64,000 nt of DNA from Rufibacter immobilis. Its GTDB lineage: Bacteria; Bacteroidota; Bacteroidia; Cytophagales; Hymenobacteraceae. The position numbers and the translations under genes are program-made. The DNA lies in NCBI RefSeq assembly GCF_003721565.1, contig NZ_RJJE01000017.1, positions 248,001 to 312,000 on the forward strand, written 5' to 3'. The notes beneath the pieces are model-generated. The model was not told the origin of the DNA, made no database searches, and saw only the letters and a list, made by a program, of their open reading frames with translations. This document shows positions 1 through 8,200 of the stretch, piece by piece (within the stretch, counting starts at the first letter, position 1; each line of letters starts with the position of its first letter).

Positions 1-1039
1 GCTTTTCAATGGGCGGAATTTTAGTCAGATAAGACGGTTTCTCGCCGGGCTGGAGCAGCAGGTAGCTGGTGCCTTTGGCGTTCATGCGGGCAGTGCGGCC
101 GTTGCGGTGGGTGTAATTGTCCTCATCGGGCACCTGAAAATGCACCACGTATTCCACCTCCGGAATGTCCAGCCCGCGGGCCGCCAGGTCTGTGCTCACC
201 AGCGTACGGTACGTGCCGTTCCTAAATTTCATCAGGACACGTTCACGGTCGGGTTGCTCCATGCCGCCGTGGAAAATGCCGTGCGGTAGGCCTTTGCTTT
301 GCAGGAAGTCGCTCACGGCCTCCACCGTTTCGCGCTGGTTGCAGAACACAATGCTGGGCGCGGTGCCAATGGCGCAGAGAACCCCCAGTAAAGCCTGCTG
401 CTTGTTGCCTTTCTCCACTTCCACGGTTTTCACCTCCAGTGCCGGGGCATTGGCCGCCGCCTGCAGGTAATTAACCGTGATGGGATTTCGGAGCCCAGTG
501 AACGCCGGAATTTCTTCCATGGCCGTAGCCGATACCAGAATGCGCCGCTTCAGACCTTTCAGGTGCCATATAATGGCGCCCATGTCATCTTTAAACCCGT
601 ATTCCAGAGATTTGTCAAACTCGTCCAGCACCAATGTCTTGAGGGCCGAAGTCTCAAAGTTCTGCTCCCGCAGGTGATAGGCAATGCGCCCCGGCGTACC
701 TATGAGCAGGGCCGGCGGATTGGCGAGGCTGCGTTTCTCGGGGTTGGTGGCGTGTCCGCCGTAAAGGCAATCTACCTTAAAACCGGTGGCCATGCTCCTG
801 AACACCTGCTCAATCTGTAGCGCCAGCTCGCGGGAAGGCGCCAGCACCAGCGCCTGCACTCCCTTTGCCTCGGGCTGGAGCCGCGGTAGCACAGATAGCA
901 GATAGGCCAGCGTTTTGCCGGAACCGGTGGGGGAGAGCAGCACCACATCGCTTTTCTGGGCCGCCGCCAGGGTGGCTTCCTGCATGGCGTTGAGGTGCGG
1001 AATCTTGAGCGACTGCAGGATTCGGATCAATTCGTTCAT
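1..1039 (-). CDS. DEAD-box RNA helicase, N-terminal part (3' end outside window)
   Basis: Reading leftward from the ATG at 1037-1039, an open frame runs through position 1, so about 346 residues are visible and the C-terminus is missing. ATP-dependent RNA helicases of this family unwind short RNA duplexes in ribosome assembly or RNA turnover. Visible motifs in order are a Q-motif-like NAMQ, motif I SPTGSGKT, Ia PSRELA, Ib TPGR, motif II DEFD (instead of DEAD), motif III SAT, and in the second RecA domain the motif V region STDLAARGLDIP and motif VI HRNGRTAR. All catalytic elements except the third letter of DEAD are canonical. The gene is divergent from the TelA operon, with a class II repeat between them. 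The helicase superfamily is certain. The subfamily (DbpA/RhlB-like) is not, because the C-terminal tail is missing. Confidence 0.93.
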   Translation of the reverse strand, partial: MNELIRILQSLKIPHLNAMQEATLAAAQKSDVVLLSPTGSGKTLAYLLSVLPRLQPEAKGVQALVLAPSRELALQIEQVFRSMATGFKVDCLYGGHATNPEKRSLANPPALLIGTPGRIAYHLREQNFETSALKTLVLDEFDKSLEYGFKDDMGAIIWHLKGLKRRILVSATAMEEIPAFTGLRNPITVNYLQAAANAPALEVKTVEVEKGNKQQALLGVLCAIGTAPSIVFCNQRETVEAVSDFLQSKGLPHGIFHGGMEQPDRERVLMKFRNGTYRTLVSTDLAARGLDIPEVEYVVHFQVPDEDNYTHRNGRTARMNAKGTSYLLLQPGEKPSYLTKIPPIEK

Positions 1040-1419
1040 AGGCAACAGTTAAGTACACGAAGGTACGCCGCTATTTCTGAAATACGGTGGCGGGAGAGTA
1101 TTTCAGGGCAAAACCGTACTGTCGCTGCGGGTGAACCAGCGGAAGAACCTGCCGTTTAGCGGCTCTTTTTCCGGATTTAGCCCCAAACCAGCCATTGGGG
1201 TAAAGCCGGGTTATTATTTCATTGCGTTGATGTTATAATCAGTGCCCAACCACGACTAATATGCAGGAATAGGGCTGCCAGGGAGCGAATGTCGCAATTG
1301 GAAGCTACAGACTTGCAGAAGAATTACTATCTTGATTGGGAGAGGAGCGGCAATGCGACACGCATTCGCGTATAGAATGGGGTGATTTCATCGTTCTCAG
1401 ATAAAACAGCTTACAACCT
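1040..1419. other. Divergent intergenic region
   Basis: This is the 380-bp gap between the helicase (minus) and the TelA operon (plus). It holds one class II 39-bp repeat at 1153-1191. I see no further gene and no clear TAnnTTTG promoter that I would defend. Confidence 0.5.
1153..1191 (+). repeat. Class II 39-bp quasi-palindromic repeat
   Basis: Left arm CGTTTAGCGGCTCTTTTTCC, right arm ending CCCCAAACCAG. It is exactly 39 bp, as are nine other class II copies in the window (one more is 40 bp). It lies in a divergent promoter region. Confidence 0.85.
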
Positions 1420-1857
1420 ATGGCATTTTTCTTTGCATTTCTACTGGCCGCATTTTTAGGATATCTCTACGGCTACTACATTAGGCCCAACCAAAAGCTG
1501 CGGAAGGCGGTGGAAAAGGTGAAGGCCCAGTGTGTGGCGGCGCTGGAAGAGGGGAGGAAAGGCGTGTACAAAACCATTGTCACAGACCAGCAGAACGCCT
1601 CTGAGTTGGTGGTGGAGGTAAAGGAACTGGCCCTTACGCAGGGTGGGCAGGTGAAAGTGCAGTACCTGAACGCCTTCTACAAGAACCCAGAGTTCAGGAC
1701 CCGCAAAGGCGAGGCGCTGCTGCAGGAAGTACGCGGCCTGCTGGGCGAGTATCTGCCCGCCAGCGAGGTGGAGTGGTATGAAACCGAAGCGCGCCATGCC
1801 CGCATCAGAGAGCTGGTGCAAACCATTGACCCTAAACACAGTACCCACTTAAGTTGA
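1420..1857 (+). CDS. Membrane-anchored hypothetical protein, first gene of TelA operon
   Basis: A 145-residue protein I do not recognise. Residues about 2-21 form one hydrophobic segment (FFFAFLLAAFLGYLYGYYI), followed by a basic, helical, charged region (residues 22-145) with no catalytic motif. The simplest reading is a single-pass inner-membrane protein with a cytoplasmic tail. The stop codon (1855-1857) is 11 bp before the preferred ATG of the TelA-like gene, so the two are probably cotranscribed and may act together. No family could be assigned by eye. Confidence 0.75.
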   Translation: MAFFFAFLLAAFLGYLYGYYIRPNQKLRKAVEKVKAQCVAALEEGRKGVYKTIVTDQQNASELVVEVKELALTQGGQVKVQYLNAFYKNPEFRTRKGEALLQEVRGLLGEYLPASEVEWYETEARHARIRELVQTIDPKHSTHLS

Positions 1858-1868
1858 TAATAGACACC

Positions 1869-2960
1869 ATGGAAAATAACAACGAGATCACTCTGTCAGA
1901 GAACAAAGAGCTAGTGCAGCAGAAAGCGCTGGAAATCTCCAAAAGCATAGATCCCTCCAAACCCGAGAGCCTCAGCACCTTTGGCGTAGAGACGCAGCGC
2001 AAATTGGGCTATTACTCCAACGAACTGCTTTCTAAAGTGAAAGCCAAAGACTCCGGCGATGCCGGCGAGGCCATCAATGAGCTGTTGGCGCAGATCAACA
2101 TGATCAAGATTGACGAGACGGAGAAACCCGGTTTCTTCTCGCGCCTGCCGTTCATGAAAAAGATCACCGACAAAACCAAGAAGCTGGCCAGCCAGTACAA
2201 CACCGTGTCTGAGAACGTAGACGATGTGGTGGTGAAGCTGGAGAAAACCCGCCAGAGCGTCATGAAAGACAGCACCGGGCTGGAGGTCATGTTCAAACAG
2301 GTGGTGGAGTACATCCATGAGGTGCGCGCGCTCATTGCCGCCGGCAAGATGAAGATTGAGGAAATAGACACCGAGATCATCCCTAAACTGCGGGCCGAGG
2401 TGGAGAGCAGCGGCAACGATGAACTGGTGGTGCAGCGCCTGGCCGATATGGTGGCGTTCAAAGACCGGCTGGAGAAGAAAGTGCATGATTTCACGCTTTC
2501 GCACACCATTGCCACGCAGTCTATGCCGCAGATCCGCATGATCCAGACCACCAATGAAGTGCTGGCGCAGAAGATCCAGAACTCCATTGTGACCGTGATC
2601 CCGGTGTGGCGCCAGCAGGTGGCCATCGCGCTGGGGCTGGAAAAGCAGCGCAAGGCCCTGGAGATTCAGAAGAAAGTCACGGATACCACCAATGAGATGC
2701 TCATGAAGAACTCCCAGATGCTCAAGACCAACGTGGTCACGGCGGCGCAGGAAAATGAGCGCGGCATTGTGGACGTGGACACGCTCAAGAAAGTAAATAA
2801 AGACATGGTGGAGACGCTGGATGCCGTGCTCAAGATCTCTGAGGAAGGCCAGCGCAAACGCGCCGAGGCAGTGAAAGAGCTGGCGCAGGTGCAGGAGGAA
2901 CTCAGCAGTAAAATTGTGGGTGCCCTGGGTACCAAATCCAAAAGAATTGAAACCGAATAA
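1869..2960 (+). CDS. TelA/KlaA-family toxic anion resistance protein
   Basis: About 363 residues of almost entirely alpha-helical, charged protein with the layout of the TelA (PF05816) family: an N-terminal region with a GFFSRLPFMKKITDKTKK segment, a long helical core with SQSMPQIRMIQ-like and VIPVWRQQVAIALGLEKQ segments, and a C-terminal helix. The IPVWRQQ...AL segment is the recognisable family signature. Members are linked to tellurite and other toxic-anion resistance and cell-envelope stress, but the biochemical role is unsettled. I chose the ATG at 1869. A TTG at 1854 would add five residues and overlap the previous gene. The stop TAA shares its last A with the ATG of the next gene (TAATG), suggesting translational coupling. 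Confidence 0.88.
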   Translation: MENNNEITLSENKELVQQKALEISKSIDPSKPESLSTFGVETQRKLGYYSNELLSKVKAKDSGDAGEAINELLAQINMIKIDETEKPGFFSRLPFMKKITDKTKKLASQYNTVSENVDDVVVKLEKTRQSVMKDSTGLEVMFKQVVEYIHEVRALIAAGKMKIEEIDTEIIPKLRAEVESSGNDELVVQRLADMVAFKDRLEKKVHDFTLSHTIATQSMPQIRMIQTTNEVLAQKIQNSIVTVIPVWRQQVAIALGLEKQRKALEIQKKVTDTTNEMLMKNSQMLKTNVVTAAQENERGIVDVDTLKKVNKDMVETLDAVLKISEEGQRKRAEAVKELAQVQEELSSKIVGALGTKSKRIETE

Positions 2961-3136
2961 TGGCCCATACTTCCCCCACCGGTACAGATCTGAACGCCAT
3001 CCTCACACAGGAGCAGGATGCGCTCTTGGATCTGTACCTGCAAAACCTGGACAACTTCTTTGAGAATCAGAAAAACGCTGAGAAGATTCAGGTAGAAATT
3101 GAGACGCAGCACCTTAAAAAGATACTGTCTGAATGA
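2960..3136 (+). CDS. 58-residue protein coupled to the TelA-like gene
   Basis: This small gene begins on the final base of the TelA-like stop (TAATG) and ends in an ATGA overlap with the next gene, whose ATG is at 3133. The predicted 58-residue protein starts MAHTSPTGTDLNAILTQEQD and continues as an acidic amphipathic helix ending HLKKILSE. There is no signal peptide or membrane segment. One-base and four-base overlaps on both sides are strong evidence that it is translated as part of the operon. No function is known. A small adaptor or subunit of the TelA-like complex is a guess. Confidence 0.75.
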   Translation: MAHTSPTGTDLNAILTQEQDALLDLYLQNLDNFFENQKNAEKIQVEIETQHLKKILSE

Positions 3137-3963
3137 TGGATTTCATGCGCTCCCTGTTTGGGAGGAAAGAAGAGACGGGCAGCAGAAAAGTGGTGGGCGC
3201 TCCGGCCGATTTCGGGTTGCAGGAGGTGGCATACATGCAGGAATCCAATAGGCGGCTTAGTCAGTTGCAGGAACTCTCCACGCGCTTTGCCGGAACGCCG
3301 CACGCCCCCAAAATGAAGGCGGTGTATGAGAAGTCCCGCAACATCCATGCGTATCTGGTGTCGCGTAAGAAAGTGCATGAACTGGAAATGTTCCACCTCC
3401 AGAATACAGACCATTTCATTACCGCGTTCACCGCCATTCTGGATGTGCACCAAAAGCACCAGGACCTGTTGCTGGCCTCTACCCACGGCTCAGAAAAGGT
3501 AGAGCCCGCTATGAAAAGCAGCGCGGCGGAGCGCCTGAAACGCTTGGAAAAGGCTGCCACGCTGCCTGATCTGGTAAAGCCCGTGGAGACATCTGTGCAG
3601 GTGTACCATGACCGCGGCGCCAAAGCTACCGTGCCCCGCCTCTATGTGCCCGAAATCTCCATCAATACCTTTGAGCGCATTACGTACTATGCTCCCACTA
3701 AGGCGGAGGAACTGGTGCCTAAACAGGTAGGGTTCACTTCGTCCAAAGAAGAGAAAGAAGCTTTTCAGGATTTTCTCATGCTGCGGTTGGGGCTTAAGGA
3801 TGTGTCTTATGTGGGCAACGCGCTGGTGACCATCCCCAACAACAACGGCATCACACCCACCGGACTGGTGCCCGTGCTCCACTGGGAAGGCTTTCTCTAT
3901 GCCCTCAACCTGAATGACTACCGTCTGTTCCCCGTCAAGATTTACCGTTCCAGCGGAAAATAA
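3133..3963 (+). CDS. Hypothetical protein, last gene of TelA operon
   Basis: A 276-residue protein of unknown family. Residues 1-15 are basic (MMDFMRSLFGRKEE). Residues 30-130 are predicted helical with heptad-like leucines (RRLSQLQELSTRF). Residues 165-276 look like a mixed alpha/beta domain with several aromatic residues. There is no signal peptide, no transmembrane segment and no obvious catalytic motif. Its ATG overlaps the stop of the 58-residue gene. It ends 10 bp before the full-length palindrome at 3974, which it shares as a putative terminator with the convergent ctaA. Possibly a cytoplasmic partner of the TelA-like protein. Confidence 0.75.
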   Translation: MMDFMRSLFGRKEETGSRKVVGAPADFGLQEVAYMQESNRRLSQLQELSTRFAGTPHAPKMKAVYEKSRNIHAYLVSRKKVHELEMFHLQNTDHFITAFTAILDVHQKHQDLLLASTHGSEKVEPAMKSSAAERLKRLEKAATLPDLVKPVETSVQVYHDRGAKATVPRLYVPEISINTFERITYYAPTKAEELVPKQVGFTSSKEEKEAFQDFLMLRLGLKDVSYVGNALVTIPNNNGITPTGLVPVLHWEGFLYALNLNDYRLFPVKIYRSSGK

Positions 3964-3973
3964 CGCATCTACT

Positions 3974-4027
3974 AACCAAGCCGTTTAGGGGCCGTTTTTA
4001 GAAAAACGGCCCCTAAACGGCTTGGTT
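3974..4027. terminator. Class I palindrome, bidirectional terminator overlapping ctaA stop
   Basis: A perfect inverted repeat: two 26-bp arms (3974-3999 and 4002-4027) around a 2-base centre. The 38-bp core (CGTTTAGGGGCCGTTTTT and its complement) is at 3982-4019. The outer 8 bp, AACCAAGC/GCTTGGTT, are found at no other copy. It lies between two convergent genes, and the TAG of the core is the stop codon of ctaA. Confidence 0.85.
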
Positions 4028-5059
4028 GTTTGGGGCATACGTATACCGTAATTGGTGCACCGTAAGCAAAGTACTGGAGTAGAGAACCACCGCCACCACT
4101 TGGTGCAGCACTCCCAAACTTACCGGCACCTGCATTACCAAGGTGGCAATTCCTAAACCCACCTGCACCAATACCACCAGCAGCAGAACCTGAATAGTGT
4201 GTTTCGTACGCAGCGATATTGCCGCTGACCGGCTCATGAACCAGAACCGCAGGAACAGGAGCAGCACCAGCATGGCTACCCAACGGTGCACAAACTGCAT
4301 GAGCGACCCGTTTTCCATGAAATTGCCCCAGGTGAGGATTTCGCCCAGCACAGATGGGAAGAACTCGTGATTCATGAGCGGGAAGGTGTTGTAATAGAAC
4401 CCCGCCTTGAGGCCGGCCACAAATGCGCCTAAAACAATCTGTACCAGCACCGCGCCCAGCAGCCAATAAGAGAAGCGGGTTAAAGAGGTGGCGAAGTGTT
4501 GCCGTTGGTCATGTTTAAGCCGCAGGTCAGCCACTGTCCAAAGGATGGTGCCGATGAGCGCCAGAGCCAAACAGAAATGGGCAGCCAGCCGGTAATGGCT
4601 CACGTGGGGGTTGTCTACCAGTCCGCTTTTCACCATGAACCACCCCATGGCACCCTGGAGCATCCCCAGGAACAGAATGAACAGCAGCCGCTTGAGCAGC
4701 CAGTCCTTGAGCCTTTTCTGGAGCAGAAACACCCCGAACGGAATGAGAAAAACAATGCCTATGACCCGGCCCAGGAGACGGTGCAGGTACTCCCACCAGA
4801 AGATCTGTTTAAAGCCCGCCAGGCTCATGCTGTAGTTCACTTTCTGGAACTCAGGAAATTGCTGGTATTGCCAGAACGCTTTCTGCCAGGCTTCTTCAGA
4901 GAGCGGCGGCAGCGTGCCGGAGATGACGTTCCATTCCACAATGGAAAGGCCGGAACCCGTTAACCGGGTAATGCCCCCAATAACCACCATGGCCAGAATG
5001 AGAAAAGCGCCCGTGAGGAGCCAGTACTGTATGCTTTTGGTATTGCTTGCGGTATGCAT
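4013..5059 (-). CDS. ctaA: Heme A synthase, CtaA/COX15 family
   Basis: Inner-membrane enzyme that oxidises the C8 methyl group of heme O to make heme A for cytochrome oxidase. About 348 residues with eight hydrophobic segments. The four family histidines that act as heme ligands are visible in EYLHRLLGR, HVSHYRLAAHF, FVHRWVA and GVLHQVVA. The N-terminal GGITRLTGSGLS and GAMGWFMVKSGL signatures also fit COX15/CtaA. The ATG at 5057-5059 is preferred; an upstream ATG at 5080 would add seven residues. The last residues (NQAV-stop) are encoded by the palindrome at 3974-4027. No cytochrome oxidase genes are next to it. A tandem kinase gene upstream is separated by another perfect palindrome (5185). 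Confidence 0.95.
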   Translation of the reverse strand: MHTASNTKSIQYWLLTGAFLILAMVVIGGITRLTGSGLSIVEWNVISGTLPPLSEEAWQKAFWQYQQFPEFQKVNYSMSLAGFKQIFWWEYLHRLLGRVIGIVFLIPFGVFLLQKRLKDWLLKRLLFILFLGMLQGAMGWFMVKSGLVDNPHVSHYRLAAHFCLALALIGTILWTVADLRLKHDQRQHFATSLTRFSYWLLGAVLVQIVLGAFVAGLKAGFYYNTFPLMNHEFFPSVLGEILTWGNFMENGSLMQFVHRWVAMLVLLLFLRFWFMSRSAAISLRTKHTIQVLLLVVLVQVGLGIATLVMQVPVSLGVLHQVVAVVLYSSTLLTVHQLRYTYAPNNQAV

Positions 5060-5184
5060 GTGTCCAGAGAAATAAGGCAAAACTCTGGAAAAGGGCAGGA
5101 GGAATCAGTGACCAATCTCATCCCTAAAGATGACCTGCGTCAGTTTCTGGGAATGGAGACGGATGAAAAGGAACGTGATTCGTT

Positions 5185-5230
5185 TTTGCGTTTAGGGGCT
5201 CTTTTTCCAAAAAGAGCCCCTAAACGCAAA
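5185..5230. terminator. Class I palindrome downstream of CheB/CheR kinase
   Basis: Perfect 22-bp arms with a CC loop. The core is at 5189-5226 and the 4-bp outer arm is TTTG/CAAA. It lies 9 bp past the stop of the minus-strand kinase and upstream of ctaA, so it likely ends the kinase transcript. Confidence 0.8.
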
Positions 5231-5238
5231 TTACAGCT

Positions 5239-8200
5239 TTAATTAAGACTGCTGAAAGGGAAGCGGTTGGTGTTGAAGTATACTTTAAAGGTAGTGCCTT
5301 CACCCAGCGTGCTTTCTACCTCAATTTTGCCGCCTGCGTTGTTGATGATCTTTCTCACCATGTAAAGGCCAATGCCAGACCCGTCTACGTGGTCATGGAA
5401 GCGCTGGAACATAGAGAAAAGCTGTTCCTTTTGCTCCGGACTTAGCCCCAGACCATTGTCCTGCACGCGCAATACCACAAACTCGTCCTCTTTTTTGCAG
5501 GAAAGCTTGATGTGGACCGTGCGTTCTGGGGAGCGGTATTTCACGGCGTTGGAAAGCAAGTTGTAGACAATGCTCCGGAGGTTCTTTTCAGAGAAGGAGA
5601 TGTAGGGGCAGGCGGCAATGTCAAGATCTATCTTGGCCTGCGCTTCCTTGAGCATAGGCTCCAGGTCAAGGGTGACGTCTTGTATCAGCTGGGCCAGGTC
5701 TATGGTGCTGACTTCGGTGGTGTTGTGCTCGTTCTGTAGTTTGGTGATCTCGGTGAGGTTGCCAATGGTTTTCTTGAAACGCTCCACCGCGCCCTGCATC
5801 ATGTTCATGATCTGCTGCACGTCTACCATCTCATACTCTTCCTGCGGCAGCTCTACCTGCAACTCACGCAAAAGCGCCTCTATGTTATGGATAGGGGCCT
5901 TTAAGTCATGCGAGGCGGTGTACACGAAATTGTCCAGGTCATCAATCACGCGCAGCAGGTGGGCGTTGGTTTCCTTCAGCTTCAGCTGGGTGTCTTTGAG
6001 GTCTGAGAGATCAATGAACGAGCCCAACACGCGGTACGGCATCTGGTACTCGTTGTGCAGGATGTAGGCGCGGTTGTAGACAAAGGCGTACGTGCCGTCT
6101 GCCCTAATCAGCTTGAACTCCTCCACCCATTGGTCCTGGCCCGTGTTGATGGCTTCATTGATACTCTGCACCACGCGTTGCCGGTCCTCTGGGTGGATTT
6201 TGCTGAACCAGCTGTTCACGCCGGTGCCCATTTGGGCGGGTTCATAGCCTAAGATGCTTTTGAGGGTGTCACTCCACCACAGTTCATTGGAGATGAGGTT
6301 CCAGTCCCAGATGACGTCATTGGTAGCCATGGACACCAGCCGGAAGCGGTCTTGGCTGGCGGTTAGTTCCTGGGTTCTCTCGGCCACCCGTAGCTCCAGC
6401 TCGCTGTTGAGTTTGAGCAGGTTTTCCTCAGCTTTCTTGAGGTCTTCATAGGCCAGCAGGATTTTCTCCTCGCTGTTTTTCTTCTCGGTGGTGTCGGCCA
6501 TGGTGAGGGTTAAGCCATCGCCCATTTTGGCGGCGGCAATCTCATACCAGTTGCGCTGGCCGTTCAGTTCCAGGCTCTGCTCTATGTGCAAAGGCTGACC
6601 GGTTTCCACCACCTGCATGAATTTACGGAACAGCCCCGTTTTCTTGAGGAAGGACATCTCAGACTGCACACTTTGGTGCAGCAGTTGCTCCTGGGGTTTG
6701 CCAATGAGCTGCTCGGCCTGCTTGTTGAGCAGGCTCCAGTTGAAATCAGTGATTTCCTGCTCCTGGTTACGCACCGCCGTAAAGGCCATGATGCTGCTCA
6801 GGGAACTGTTCAGGACTCCCTGCACCACATTGCTGAGGGTTTTAAGGGTGGTCACCTCCACAAAGCTGAGCACTACGCCGTCTTTGTTGCCGTCATGCTT
6901 CAGGTAGGGGATAATGCGCAGCAGGAAATATTTGCCGTCCATGGTTTCTATCTCCTGCTCAATCTCTGCTGAGGTGTTGTTCACCTTCTGGATGTCCTCG
7001 AGCCAGCGGGTGTACTTGAAGTTGTGCGACAGGTGATGGATGGGCCTGCCCAGATCAATGTCAATGATGTTGATGAGCTCTTTCACGTTGGGCATGAACT
7101 TCCTGATGACCAGATGGTGGTCCAGGAACAGCTGCCCAATGTTGGAGCTCCGGATGTAGTTGTCCAGGTCCTCGTTGAGTTCCTGCAGCTCTTTTATCTT
7201 GAGCTGGTGCTCAGAGTTTACCGTGTGCAGCTCCTCATTGAGGGATTGCATCTCCTCATTGGAGCTTTGCAATTCCTCATTGGAAGACATAAGCTCCTCA
7301 TTGGTAGACTGCAATTCTTCATTGGAGGTACTCAGGTCCTGTACGGTGAGGTGCAGGCTTTCACGGGCCTCCTTCAGTTCCGCCTCCAGTACCGACAGCT
7401 GGTGGTAGTAATCTGTGTCTGCCTGTGTGACCAGAGAAGGCTCCAGGGTTTTGAGCGAGGGACTTAGTTTGCCCATTTCCTGCAGCAGCACCAAAATAAC
7501 CTTGGGCAGGTCTTTTTCCACTGAAATGGGTTTGACCGTAAGGTGCACCAACTGGTTTTTAGTACCCATCTTCACCATCACCTGCCTAGACAGGGTTTTA
7601 GGGTTTTTCAGTACTTTCCTGATGTCTACGCTCAAGGTCACGGCTAGCTCTTTGGGCACCATTTTGAGCAGGTTCAGCTGCAGGCGCTTCTCAGGAAGTT
7701 TGAGGAAGCGGTTGAAATCACCTATGCCGTGCAGTAGCTGGTAGTTGTCGTCTATGTAGAGCCCGGTCATTTTGAGGTCCTCGGCCACGGCGTCCATGAA
7801 CAGCTCGTTGTACCGTAGTACCTGGGTATTGCGGTAGTTGGGGCTGCCTTCGTCTGAGAGTGCCCGCGTGTGCTGCGTTACCCCATAGGTTTGTTGAAAG
7901 CCTTTGCTTTCCTTCACCTTCTGGAAGAGTTTCCATTTGCGGTTACGCTCCACAAAAAGAGATTTGAGGTCGCTCACCAGATGCTCGCTGGGCCCCAGAA
8001 ACAGGAAGCCGTGCAGCTTTAACGCGTACGGGAACACAGACAGTACCTTTTTCTGCAGGTCAGGATTAAGGTAGATGAGCATGTTGCGGCACGAGATTAA
8101 GTCTATGCGGCTGAACGGCGGATCCTTCTGGAGATCATGTTGCGCAAATACCACCAGCTTGCGCAATTCTTCTTTGATGATATAGCGGTTGCTTTTGTGG

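Noticed and set aside
1456-1848. Long antisense ORFs opposite the TelA operon and other GC-rich genes
   Set aside because: Shadow frames of real genes; His/Leu/Gln-rich composition typical of reverse-complement translation.
7180-7340. Tandem DNA repeat with a period of about 21 bases
   Set aside because: It is the coding sequence of the NEEL heptad coiled coil in the CheB-CheR kinase, a normal feature of the family.
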